This document shows positions 26,415 to 36,100 of a DNA stretch of 64,000 nucleotides, one piece after another. The DNA lies in NCBI RefSeq assembly GCF_021655555.1, contig NZ_AP023086.1, positions 1,870,001 through 1,934,000 of the forward strand, read 5' to 3'. Positions within the stretch are counted from its first letter, which is position 1; every line of letters starts with the position of its first letter. The DNA comes from Marinagarivorans cellulosilyticus. GTDB lineage: Bacteria; Pseudomonadota; Gammaproteobacteria; Pseudomonadales; Cellvibrionaceae. A model generated the notes under the pieces. That model saw only the letters and a program-made list of their open reading frames with translations. It did not search any database and was not told the DNA's origin. The translations under genes were made by a program, and so were the position numbers.

Positions 26415-26464
26415 ACCGTGCTGTTCACGTCCTTGTGAGCTCGCATTCTTTAGCTTGGGGGTAC

Positions 26465-27841
26465 TTAATGTGTATTTGGTGTGGCACAGCTATAAGGATT
26501 AAAACGGTAATATTTTTTAAGGGGTAAGTACAGGTTTTCAGGGCGGTATTGTTTTGTGGGTTCGCGCCCGTGGTGGGGCTGGGGCAGCTGTGTATTGTTA
26601 TAGCGGCATAAAACACTGTTGTGTAATGTTTCTCCCTTTAGTGGCCGGCGAATATGTAAGCCGGCCCCGTTAAATAATTTGTTGTCTAGGAATTCGTCGT
26701 GCAGTTGCCCGTACTCGCAGCTGGCCTGGTCAGTGGGGCATTGAATGTGCTGGGCGCTAGCGGGGAATAAATTAAAGCGCTTAAACTGTTGTAGCATCCA
26801 GTGCCGGCTGAGGTTCTCTAGCCCATCGTGATCCTGATAGCCGCCACCAACATCGGCGTGGGCGCCAGGGAACCACATTTGTTTGAGTATTTGATGGTTG
26901 TCGATGCGGTCGTCAAAACGCAGCGGCCTAAAGCTATTGCGCTGCTCGTCTATGGCTAGCGCGTGGTAACCGGCTTTAGCGTAAAGGTTCGTGCGGTATA
27001 GGTCTGGGTTTTCATCTTGCGTTAGCCCTAGTGCAGGCACGGTATCGAAAACGCCGATGGCATCAACAATTACTTTATTTGCGCCGCTGTACATCGGGTA
27101 TTGGCTTAAGCGTTGTGTAATATTTTCCCGTAAGCGGTTTTCATAGTTGGGTTTGCCATCATTATGTTGGTGGTAGGTTTTATAAATATTAGAAACAGCT
27201 TCCACTAAGGCTTTGTTGTCTGTTGGTGCCGCATTGTTAAGTGCCTTTAGGTTGAGCAGGCCTGCAAATTCGATCATGCCGTTTAGTGCGCGTGCGGCGT
27301 AGGCACCGCGGCTAAAGCCAAAAATAAACACCTTGTCGCCTGGTTGGTAAGTTTGGCTTAAAAAAAGATAGCTTTCTTTGACTAAATCATCAACGCCTTT
27401 ACCCATAATGCTGCCGGATATGCGTTGGAATCTTCGGGTACCTACACCTTGATGGTAAAAGGGGATGGTTGCACTTGTGCATGCTTGTGCAGTGGCAAGT
27501 GCATATAGCTTCCAGATATTGGTACTGGTTGCCGCGACATTGCCGGTGCCATCAATAAAAATCGCAATATTTCGGCTGGGGGCTTCGCGGTGATATTGCT
27601 CAAATTCGCGCCAGTTACGCGTAGTGCTGGTTAAATCTCCGGCCACCGTCTGCCACGCGGGAAGGCCGGCTTGTTGCGTGCCGCATACGGCAGGCTGCTG
27701 ATTATTAGGAGCTTTTTCGGGGTAAATACCAAGGCTATCTTTATAACTACGGCGCTCAAAACTTGAGCAGCCAGCAACAATGCTGGTGATAGCTAAAAGG
27801 CTGAGAAAGCTACGCAAATGCGCACAGTTGATCATTTTCAC
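26465..27841 (-). CDS. DUF2235 alpha/beta-hydrolase lipoprotein
   Basis: A 458-residue protein. Lipobox VAGC (C25) follows a basic N-terminus. The hydrolase core has IAIFIDGTGN (about 92-101), the nucleophile elbow GFSRGAYAAR (about 173-182), and AHADVGGGY near 305, the DUF2235 pattern also seen in Tle1-type phospholipase effectors. The candidate nucleophile Ser is at about 175. The start is GTG with AAGG upstream. No type VI secretion or immunity gene lies nearby, and a lipoprotein signal suggests self-anchoring in the envelope instead of injection. Confidence 0.8.
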   Translation of the reverse strand: MKMINCAHLRSFLSLLAITSIVAGCSSFERRSYKDSLGIYPEKAPNNQQPAVCGTQQAGLPAWQTVAGDLTSTTRNWREFEQYHREAPSRNIAIFIDGTGNVAATSTNIWKLYALATAQACTSATIPFYHQGVGTRRFQRISGSIMGKGVDDLVKESYLFLSQTYQPGDKVFIFGFSRGAYAARALNGMIEFAGLLNLKALNNAAPTDNKALVEAVSNIYKTYHQHNDGKPNYENRLRENITQRLSQYPMYSGANKVIVDAIGVFDTVPALGLTQDENPDLYRTNLYAKAGYHALAIDEQRNSFRPLRFDDRIDNHQILKQMWFPGAHADVGGGYQDHDGLENLSRHWMLQQFKRFNLFPASAQHIQCPTDQASCEYGQLHDEFLDNKLFNGAGLHIRRPLKGETLHNSVLCRYNNTQLPQPHHGREPTKQYRPENLYLPLKKYYRFNPYSCATPNTH

Positions 27842-27958
27842 GAGTTAACCTTATTATTTCTATTATTTATGCACAGTGTACCTTTAGTGAAAAGTGATTG
27901 CGGAAGATAATTAATATGTTTGTTTGACCGAAGAGTCTAAATTGAAACATTAGAATAT

Positions 27959-28066
27959 GGCTGCCTCTCAAAATGCGCTTTTCCCGCGATGGAAGAAATG
28001 CAGAAAGTTGCCAGAAGCCACTTCTGTCCTTGCTTTCACAAAAAAGTACTATTTTTAGCGATGCCC
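27959..28066. mobile_element. MITE-like element, copy C
   Basis: A 108-bp element with a degenerate left end (GGCTGCCTCTCAAAAT, 27959-27974) and right end ATTTTTAGCGATGCCC (28051-28066). It is flanked by ATAT on both sides (27955-27958 and 28067-28070). The right 40 bp match copies A and B well. It lies just upstream of the MBL hydrolase gene and may supply or separate its promoter. Confidence 0.75.
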
Positions 28067-28159
28067 ATATGTGATTATGCATGCGCTATGGCTGATCTTG
28101 CGCAGGCGAGAGTGCGTATAAAGCCACAATTTTTTAGCCCATTAAAACTAGGAGTCGTT

Positions 28160-29092
28160 ATGAAAGCAGCGTTAAGAAAAATGTGTTTATCAACTGTTAT
28201 GGCTATAGCGCCGATGGCATTCAGCCATAGCGTTGTTGCAGATGAGATATCGCTCAAGACAACCGAGCTAGCGCCGGGTATTTATATGATTCAAGGGGTG
28301 GGGGGCTTTACCGGTGGAAACATATTGTTATCGGTAGGGGCTGACGGTGTTGTGATGATTGATGATGGTCTACCGCCTTTTTTAGGTCTATTGCAAGACA
28401 GCGTAAAGAAATTAACCGATAAAAATATCGATTACCTTATTAATACTCATATTCATGGCGACCATACCGGCAACAATGCGAGTTATGGCGCAGGTAGTAC
28501 CCGCATTGTTGCACACGAAAATATGCGCCATCAAATGGTGACTAATGGGGTGCCCGGCAGTGCAGGCCCTGCACCTGCGGCTGCATTACCGGTAATTACT
28601 TTTTCCGATAAAATGGCGTTTCATTTAAATGGTGCTAATGCTCAGCTATTGCATCTTGCGCATGCTCATACCAATGGTGATACCGCTGTATATTTTGCCA
28701 AAGAAAATATTATTCACACTGGCGATGTTCTATTTAATGGCTTATTTCCTTATATTGATTTAGGCAGTGGTGGCACTGTGGCAGGCTACCTAGCGGCACA
28801 AAAAACTATTCTAGGTATGGCGGATGAAAAAACTAAAATTATTCCAGGCCATGGCCCGTTGGCGACAAAAGCAGATTTAAGCGCTTCGATAAACATGCTT
28901 GAAGATTCCATTAAGCGGGTAAAAAAGTGGGTGAAAAAAGGCTTAAGCGAAGACGAAGTTGTTGCCAAAAATCCGCTTAAAAAATACCACGACAAGTGGA
29001 ACTGGGGAATTACTACAACTGAAAAAATGACGCGAACTATTTATGCCGACTTAACAGGGAAGCCTGCAGGCAAAGCCGAGCACAAGCATTAA
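28160..29092 (+). CDS. Periplasmic MBL-fold metallo-hydrolase
   Basis: A 310-residue protein with a signal peptide (about 1-27, ending VVA). The zinc-site motif THIHGDHTG gives H97, H99, D101 and H102, with further ligand candidates H170 (HAHTNGD), D189 (HTGDV) and H231 (PGHGP). It is a class-B-beta-lactamase-like fold, nearest by eye to secreted MBL hydrolases of unknown substrate. The start at ATG 28160 has AGGAG at 9 bases, and the upstream frame extension runs through MITE copy C. Lactamase activity should not be assumed. Confidence 0.85.
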   Translation: MKAALRKMCLSTVMAIAPMAFSHSVVADEISLKTTELAPGIYMIQGVGGFTGGNILLSVGADGVVMIDDGLPPFLGLLQDSVKKLTDKNIDYLINTHIHGDHTGNNASYGAGSTRIVAHENMRHQMVTNGVPGSAGPAPAAALPVITFSDKMAFHLNGANAQLLHLAHAHTNGDTAVYFAKENIIHTGDVLFNGLFPYIDLGSGGTVAGYLAAQKTILGMADEKTKIIPGHGPLATKADLSASINMLEDSIKRVKKWVKKGLSEDEVVAKNPLKKYHDKWNWGITTTEKMTRTIYADLTGKPAGKAEHKH

Positions 29093-29096
29093 TGCC

Positions 29097-29129
29097 GCAC
29101 GGCGAAAAGGGTAAGCCTTTTCGCCGTGC
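29097..29129. terminator. Hairpin after MBL gene
   Basis: A perfect 14-bp stem, GCACGGCGAAAAGG and CCTTTTCGCCGTGC, with a GTAAG loop, starting 4 bases after the stop codon. There is no T-run, so it may stabilise the mRNA end or terminate weakly. Confidence 0.55.
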
Positions 29130-29319
29130 CCCGCGTAACTTAATCGTAACTATTCACCCGCTGGGAGCGCGTGCATAGTGCCCAGCCCCAGCAAGGATGC
29201 GTGGGGGTAGACTTTGCACAAAGTTGAGGAGCACAAAGCCTCAGATGGCTTAAGCGGCCTAGAAAATGATCGATTAGCACTCAATTTCACAGCTGGCTGA
29301 ATAGTTACACTTAATCAAA

Positions 29320-29994
29320 TTAAAAAGTGTAACCTGCGGTTAAGCTTAATACCCAAGGGTCAATTGCTACATCCACGCTGCCCTCAGCATCTCCAACTTT
29401 AAATTCTGCAGTGGTATCAATAGTAATGTAGCGTGCAGAGGCATTGATATGCCAGCTGCCATTCAGTGCGACATCAAAACCTGCCTGCAGGCCAATTCCC
29501 CAAGAGTCTTCAAGGCTTAAACTATTAAACCCTTGCTCTTGGCGAGCATTGGTAAATTCTTCACTAAAGAATGTAGTGTAGTTTATTCCAAGACCAAGAT
29601 AGGGCTTAAAGGTACTGTCGCTCGAAAAATAGTAAAGGGCGCTAACGGTGGGAGGGAGGTGTTTTGTTTCTGCTAGTTCGCCATCCCCCAAGCCTAGTGC
29701 GCTATTTTTCAGATCGATGGTGTGGCTGAAAGGCGTTGCTGCCAGTAACTCTACTGCCCAGTTTGGGTTGTAAAAGTACACCAAGTTTAAGCCGAGTTGA
29801 ATATTGTCATCGACCTCTACTTGCATGCCTGTGTCACCACCGAGTGCTGGCACTTGAATATTATCGCTGCCGTCGCTTTTAGGGCTTACCAGCGTTAGTC
29901 CGCCCCTAGCTACCCAGTCACCTGCCTCATAGGCTAGAGCTGGCGTAGTGTTGGCAGTGGCAGCGATGCAGGCGATTAATAAGATTTTTTTCAT
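29320..29994 (-). CDS. OmpW family outer-membrane protein
   Basis: A 224-residue protein with a signal peptide (about 1-21, ALA/Y). It then has the OmpW pattern: AGDWVARGGLTLVSPKSD near the start, LGLNLVYFYNPNWAVELLAATPFSH (as two strands), HLPPTVSALYYF, FKPYLGLGINYTTFF, and C-terminal GYTF. It forms an 8-stranded barrel with a hydrophobic channel. Its position next to cydAB recalls oxygen-linked OmpW regulation. ATG 29994 follows GAGGATACCT. Confidence 0.9.
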   Translation of the reverse strand: MKKILLIACIAATANTTPALAYEAGDWVARGGLTLVSPKSDGSDNIQVPALGGDTGMQVEVDDNIQLGLNLVYFYNPNWAVELLAATPFSHTIDLKNSALGLGDGELAETKHLPPTVSALYYFSSDSTFKPYLGLGINYTTFFSEEFTNARQEQGFNSLSLEDSWGIGLQAGFDVALNGSWHINASARYITIDTTAEFKVGDAEGSVDVAIDPWVLSLTAGYTF

Positions 29995-30090
29995 AGGTAT
30001 CCTCAACACAATGTTTTATTTCGAAATTAATTAATTGTGTTAAGGATAAGTGAAAGCTAGCTTCGGGTTTTGATATGCATCAACGCGGGC

Positions 30091-31086
30091 CTATTCGTAT
30101 TTAAGTGCCTGCGATTTACCGCGAAATACCCAATAAGAAAATGCCGTATATGCACATATGCAAGGCACAACAATTGCGGCTCCTACTAAAATAAATTGCA
30201 GTGATTCTGCCGCGCTTGCGGCCTCAAAAATTGTGAGCTGGCCGGGTACTATGTCGGGCAAGAAACTAGCGGCTAAGCCAAAAAAGCTACTTGCAAAAAT
30301 TATAATCACACACAGTAGTGGCCATAAATCAGAGCGATGTCTTTTGCGAATATACGCCGTTAAGGCGGCGAAGCCTGCAAGCCCCAATAATGGGATAGCG
30401 ATTAGCCAAACCCCGAGTTGGCTGTTAAACCAGCGGTTAAGTACATCGGGGTTGGCCCATAAATTGGCAAGGCTAACTAGGATAATACCTACGCCGGTAA
30501 TTACCGTAAAAAGTGATAATTTTGCTTGGGCGCGTTTTTGTACGCTACCTTCTGTTTTATACACAAGCCAAGCAGCGCCAATTAGGCAGTAGGCAATACT
30601 CACACCAAGCGCTGCCAATATTGCGAATATGTAGGCTATTAAGCTGTGCTCAAACCCGAGCACAAAACGACCTAGCATATAGCCTTGGCATAAACTGGTA
30701 AGCAGCGAGCCTGCAAAAAAAGCTTTATCCCAATAAGCTTTTTGAGCCACGCTAGTCTTAGCGCGAAAATCAAACGCAACACCGCGCAAGATTAACCCCA
30801 CCAACATAAAGGTTGCCGGTAAATACAATTGGTAAAGTACAATTGAATGCGCTGTTGGGAAGGCTATGAGTAAAATCCCCACAGCAAGTACGAGCCAAGT
30901 TTCGTTGGCATCCCAAAACGGGCCGATAGAGGCTATCATGGTGTCGCGCATGGATTCTGCCTGGCTTGATGAGGCCTGCGGTAATAGCATGCCTACGCCT
31001 AAATCATAACCATCGGCAATTGCATAAATAAATACTGCTAGGCCCATTAAGCCTGCAAAAATTATTGCAAGTTCAGCATGTGTCAT
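30091..31086 (-). CDS. cydB: Cytochrome bd oxidase subunit II (CioB/CydB)
   Basis: A 331-residue polytopic inner-membrane protein. The N-terminus has ADGYDLGVGMLLP (the DGxDLGxG signature) and then FWDANETWLVLAVG, both diagnostic for CydB. With CydA it forms the quinol-oxidising, oxygen-reducing bd complex. Its ATG overlaps the cydA stop codon (TAATG), so the two are coupled. The 331-residue length suits the Cio branch. Confidence 0.95.
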   Translation of the reverse strand: MTHAELAIIFAGLMGLAVFIYAIADGYDLGVGMLLPQASSSQAESMRDTMIASIGPFWDANETWLVLAVGILLIAFPTAHSIVLYQLYLPATFMLVGLILRGVAFDFRAKTSVAQKAYWDKAFFAGSLLTSLCQGYMLGRFVLGFEHSLIAYIFAILAALGVSIAYCLIGAAWLVYKTEGSVQKRAQAKLSLFTVITGVGIILVSLANLWANPDVLNRWFNSQLGVWLIAIPLLGLAGFAALTAYIRKRHRSDLWPLLCVIIIFASSFFGLAASFLPDIVPGQLTIFEAASAAESLQFILVGAAIVVPCICAYTAFSYWVFRGKSQALKYE

Positions 31087-32462
31087 TACAAGGCCTCCGC
31101 TTTTACAGGTTGCGTTTTTTCATTGTGAAATGGTGCATGGGGAATCTCTGCGCTTTCGTATTCTGGTACATCGACGGCCTTTTTGGCCATGCGCATTAGT
31201 GTGTGTATATAGGACACTAATAGCACTGCATACAACGCTAAATAAATGGCTAACGAAATTCCAACGTTGGCTGCGGGCTGTGTCGTAGCAGCCTCTTGGA
31301 CGGTTAATACGCCGGTGACTAAATACGGTTGACGACCAATTTCTGTCACGTACCAGCCTGCAAGTGTGGCCACCCAACCGGAAAAAGTCATGCCTGTTAA
31401 AAAGCGCAGGTACCACTTTGGCCATGGTATTTTGCGCATTAAAAAGTAACTTGCCACCGCACCGGTTAAAATCATAAGCATGCCGAGTGCGACCATAATG
31501 CGAAAGCTGAAAAATATCGGAGCGACCGGTGGGTGATGCTCAAAACTATTAAGCCCTTTAATTTCGCCATTTAAATCGTGAGTCAAAATAAAGCTCGCGA
31601 TTTTAGGTATGCCAAGCTCAAAGTGGTTAGTACGTTGGTTTTCGTCAGGTAGTGCAAACAATAGCAGGGGAGCGCCTTGGGTGGTTTCCCATACGCCCTC
31701 CATTGCAGCGACTTTTTGTGGTTGGTGCTCAAAGGTATTTAGCCCGTGCATATCGCCCATAAATAATTGCAGTGGCGCAGCTATAGCAATAACAATGAGC
31801 GCATGCTTTAGGGTGTTTTTTGGGGTGGATTTTGTGTCACCTTTTAATAGCCGGTAGGCACTTAAGCCTGCTATTAAAAAGCTGGCTGTCAGTAAAGAGG
31901 CTAAGAGCATATGGCCAAAGCGATATGGGAAAGACGGGTTAAAAATAATAGCCCACCAGCTGGTTGGGAAGGCTATACCGTCGCGTAGCTCGAACCCTGC
32001 GGGGGTGTGCATCCACGAGTTTAGCGCTAAAATCCAAAATGCCGATAGCATGGTACCTAGCGCAACGATAGCTGTGGCAAGGGTGTGCAGCCACGGTGGT
32101 ACGCGGCTTTGGCCGAAAAGCATAATGCCTAAAAAAGTCGCCTCAAGAAAAAACGCCGTTAAGACTTCGTACCCTAACAGCGGCCCTGCAATATTGCCGA
32201 CCTTTTCCATAAACCCCGGCCAGTTAGTACCAAATTGAAACGACATGGTAATGCCGCTGACTACGCCTAGCGCAAAGGTTAAGGCAAATATTTTTACCCA
32301 AAAGCGATAAGCGCGCTGCCATACTGGGTGTGGCGTGACGTGCTGGCGGATTTTGAAATACAGTAAGTACCAGCATAGCGCGATGGTGATGGTGGGAAAT
32401 AAAATATGGAAACTAATATTGGCCGCAAATTGAATGCGCGATAACATTAGTACGTCTAACAT
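31086..32462 (-). CDS. cydA: Cytochrome bd oxidase subunit I (CioA/CydA)
   Basis: A 458-residue subunit with nine predicted helices. H19 (FHILFPTITI) is the conserved haem ligand. The quinol-binding region has the GRQPYLVTGVLT variant of GRQPW. It is shorter than E. coli CydA (about 520) because the Q-loop is brief, as in cyanide-insensitive CioA enzymes. GGGAGTTAGGC precedes the ATG. Divergently spaced 45 bp upstream lies a GbsR/MarR-type regulator on the same strand. Confidence 0.95.
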   Translation of the reverse strand: MLDVLMLSRIQFAANISFHILFPTITIALCWYLLYFKIRQHVTPHPVWQRAYRFWVKIFALTFALGVVSGITMSFQFGTNWPGFMEKVGNIAGPLLGYEVLTAFFLEATFLGIMLFGQSRVPPWLHTLATAIVALGTMLSAFWILALNSWMHTPAGFELRDGIAFPTSWWAIIFNPSFPYRFGHMLLASLLTASFLIAGLSAYRLLKGDTKSTPKNTLKHALIVIAIAAPLQLFMGDMHGLNTFEHQPQKVAAMEGVWETTQGAPLLLFALPDENQRTNHFELGIPKIASFILTHDLNGEIKGLNSFEHHPPVAPIFFSFRIMVALGMLMILTGAVASYFLMRKIPWPKWYLRFLTGMTFSGWVATLAGWYVTEIGRQPYLVTGVLTVQEAATTQPAANVGISLAIYLALYAVLLVSYIHTLMRMAKKAVDVPEYESAEIPHAPFHNEKTQPVKAEAL

Positions 32463-32506
32463 GCCTAACTCCCTAAGCCGCTACCGGCCTATGTTTTGTA
32501 GGTGGT

Positions 32507-33043
32507 TTATTTGCTTTTTAACTTACTCTTTAATTCCAAAACTTTTGTTACACCAGAGCCTAGTTTCATTAACGATTTAAGGCTTTCTGGTTTCATGCTG
32601 CCTAAAGCGGTGGCCCAGTTGGTGAGCAGCTCTAGCAGGTCGTGGATTTCTTGTTGGCGTTTTATGCGGTAATTGCTTTCGCCTTCGTGCGCCAGTAATT
32701 GCGAACGCAAAAGCGATAGCGTTGGGTCTATTTCGCGTTTGCGGCGTTCTTCAAAAATAGTTTGTCCCATATCCCAAATACTGCCGCTGGCGGTGAAGTA
32801 TTCTTTGCGGTCGCCTGGCTTGTGGCTTAATTGAATCAAGCGCCACGATTGCAGCTCCTTTAGCCCCATGCTTACATTGCCACGGCTAATGCTTAGAGCT
32901 TCGGCGATATGGTCGGCATTGAGTGGCTCTTCGGTGATCACAAGAAGCGCGCAAATTTGGCCTACTGTACGGTTAAAGCCCCAGCGGCTGCCCATTTCAC
33001 CGCAGTGCATAATAAAGGTTTGGCTGTCGTGTGGCAGTTTCAT
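32507..33043 (-). CDS. GbsR/MarR-family transcriptional regulator
   Basis: A 178-residue protein. The N-terminal GSRWGFNRTVGQICALLVI segment and the winged helix NADHIAEALSISRGNVSMGLKELQSW (given as IAEALSISRGNVSMGLKELQ) match the GbsR-like MarR subfamily. The wing is HKPGDRKEYF. The C-terminal helices should dimerise. It is the first gene of a likely operon with cydAB, and a perfect palindrome at 33079-33104 lies 36 bp upstream of its start. Control of cydAB and itself is inferred from position. Confidence 0.85.
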   Translation of the reverse strand: MKLPHDSQTFIMHCGEMGSRWGFNRTVGQICALLVITEEPLNADHIAEALSISRGNVSMGLKELQSWRLIQLSHKPGDRKEYFTASGSIWDMGQTIFEERRKREIDPTLSLLRSQLLAHEGESNYRIKRQQEIHDLLELLTNWATALGSMKPESLKSLMKLGSGVTKVLELKSKLKSK

Positions 33044-33078
33044 GCTTGCGCTACCTGTACTGGGATTGTGGTTATACT

Positions 33079-33104
33079 GAATTTTCAGAAATTACTGAAA
33101 ATTC
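33079..33104. promoter_or_regulatory. Palindromic operator upstream of regulator-cydAB
   Basis: GAATTTTCAG (33079-33088) and CTGAAAATTC (33095-33104) are exact inverted repeats with a 6-base AAATTA spacer, the size and symmetry bound by MarR/GbsR dimers. It lies directly before the regulator gene and likely overlaps its promoter. Confidence 0.7.
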
Positions 33105-33153
33105 TAAACCTTATTTGATATTCGTCAAGGCTTTTTGTATAAATAGGGGCGGC

Positions 33154-36100
33154 TTAGGCGGGTGGTTTTTCGGTTAGCTTTAGCTGGTTGGCAACTTGGG
33201 GGAGCAGCGCATATTTGGAAATGGGTTTGGTTAAAAAGTTGTTGGCGCCGACTTGGTATGCTTTGTTGAGATCTTCGTCGGTGAGGTTGGCTGATAGAAA
33301 GATAATGGGTAGCTGAGTCACTGGGTATTGCGCGCGCAGCCTTTGGCATAGCTCGTAGCCGTTCATGCCGGGCATCATTACGTCCATTATAACCATATCG
33401 GCGTGGCGGCCTTGGGCAAAGTAGTCTAACGCGGCTTGCCCGTTTATAGCTTCTTCTACCTTGTAGTGATGAAGCTGCAATATGCCGGTTAAAACAATAC
33501 GGTTGATGGTGTCGTCATCAACAATCAGAATAATTTTGCTTTGCGGGTTGCTGTGCAAGCAAGGTAGGGACTTTGGTGGCGGGCTGTTTTGCTGTGCCTG
33601 TGCGCTGGGTTGGGCTGTGGCGATTTTATGTTTTGTGGTGCCTGCAGTGTTTGGCTGCACAGCGGGTGGTTGTTGTGGCGTGGCGCGCTGGCTCTGGGTG
33701 TTCGCTAAAGGAAGCGTAAATGAAAAGATTGATCCTTTGTTCACCGTTGAAGTGACATGAATACGACCGCCTTGTAGTTCGATAAGCTGTTTAGCGATGG
33801 CTAAACCTAGGCCTGTGCCAGAGTAGCTTTGGTTATCGCCGTGTTCTACTTGGTGAAAAACCTCAAAGATATGGCCTAGCTGGTCTTCGGCTATACCAAT
33901 ACCGCTATCGCGAATAATAAAGCATAGCTCGTTGCCGTCGCGTTTACAGCTGAGCTGTACGCTGCCTTCAGTTGTGTATTTAATCGCGTTGCCGATAAGG
34001 TTGATGAGTATTTGCTGTAAGCGGTTTTCATCAGCCATTACGGCGGGAACGTTTTCATTAATATCATTTATTAACTGCAAGCTTTTGGCGTCGGCTAAAG
34101 GCCTGAGTAGGGCATCGACCTGGGATACAAGTTGGTGGGTAACGACCACTTGGCGGTGTATATTTAGGCTTTGTTCGCTCAGCTTAGAGTAATCTAGTAT
34201 GTCGTTGACCAAGCTAGCTAAGCGTTTGCCGCTATTGGTGATCATTGTGAGTTTGTCTAGGGTGTCTTTGTCGAGCTGTTCTTGCTTGGCGTCCATTAGG
34301 TTTTCGGCAATGCCTATAATGCCATTTAACGGGGTGCGCAATTCGTGTGAGGTACACGCTAAAAAGGCATCCTTGAATTTATCCAACTTAAGTAATTTAT
34401 TGTTAAGCGTTTTTTCGTGTTGCAGCTGTACTTTGCGCGCTTGAATATGGAATATAAAAAAAATAAATAGCGCAGCACTCAAGCAATATAGGGCATAGGC
34501 CCACCAGCTTAACCAAGGTGGCGAAAGAATAATGACTTCAACACTAGCTGGGTCGTTGGACCATACACCATCGTGGTTGGCTGATTTCACTTTAAAAATG
34601 TAAGTGCCGGCATCTAGGTTGGTATAGGTAGCTGTGCGGCGGTGGCCTACTGCGTGCCAGTCTTTGTCGAAGCCTTCTAGAATGTACATATAAGTGTTTT
34701 GGTCGGTTAGCTGGTAACTAAGCGATGCAAATTCAAACGAAAAAACCGATTGATCATGATCAAGGGTAATGCGTTTGGTGTGGTTGATCGTTTTTGTCAG
34801 TGGAGATTGATCGTCGTGTAAATTAATTACCTTGTTAAAAATACTAAACCCTGTAATCACAGTTTTTGGTGGTGTTGGGTTTTTTTCAATTTTAGCCGGG
34901 GTTATTAAACTAAAGCCGCCGGTGCTACCGGCAAAGATATCACCATTTTTAAGCGTGATAATGGCGTTGCGGTTGTATATGTTGCTGAGTAAGCCGTGAC
35001 GCTTGGTTAATTGCGTAAACTGGCCGGTCGTTGGGTGGAATGTATACAAACCTTGCAATGTATTTAACCACAATAAACCTTGCTTATCTTGGGTGATGCC
35101 TGAAATGGCGAGTTTGTCTAAACCTTGATTTTCACCGATTTGTTTAAAGCTTTCGGTATCGCGGTCCATCAAGTTCAGGCCGCCACCGTGGGTGCCTATC
35201 CACAAATTGTTGTCGTTGTCTTCAAATATAGCTTTAACAAAATTGGCGCTAAGCGAATGCGGTTGCTTGGCATTGTGTTGAAACTGGCGAAAGGTATGTG
35301 TGTTTCTATCAAATAGAAATAAACCTCTATCGGAGGCTATCCAAAAATTATTGCGTTTATCTTCATAGATGTCGCGGCTATATAAATTATTGGGCTTGCC
35401 TGTATTCTTATCAATAGGTTGAAAGTGAGAAAAAGTTGAGTTTTCGGAATTGAAGCGATTCAGTCCCAGTTCTGTTGCAACCCATAAATTTTTCTGGCTA
35501 TCGATTAATAATCGCCACGGTTCTACGCCTAATAAAGAGTGTGGGTCTGAAGGTTGGTATGTAAAATGTTCGAATGTTTTATCTCGTAAATTAATCTTAT
35601 TCAAACCCTGCGACCAGCTGCCCACCCATAAATGATGTTGGGCATCGATGGCTAAACTAAGAGAGGTATTGCCAGACAAGGTATTGCTATTGTTAGCATC
35701 GTGAAAAAACCGCGTAATGTTTTGGTTGCTGCGGTTAAAATGAGAAAGGCCAAATCCTGTGCCGATCCATAGGTTGCCTTGGTCGTCTTCTGTTACCGAT
35801 AGCACACCACCATCGGTGAGTGAATTATCGTCTTGTGAATGGTGCCGAAAATTTTGAAAGGCAGAGGCTTGTTTATCTAAGCGGTCTACTCCTGAAGGAA
35901 AAAAACCAAGCCACAAATCGCCTACGTCATCTTCAAAAATAGTGCGCACGGCATAATTGCCTGGCGAGCTGTTATCGGATTCATTGTAAGCATAACGCAC
36001 CAGCCATGGGCCATCTTGCGACAGCCGATTAATGCCGCCGCCATCGCCGACCCACATGCGACCAAAACGGTCTTGGGTTATCGACCAAATAACATCGCGC

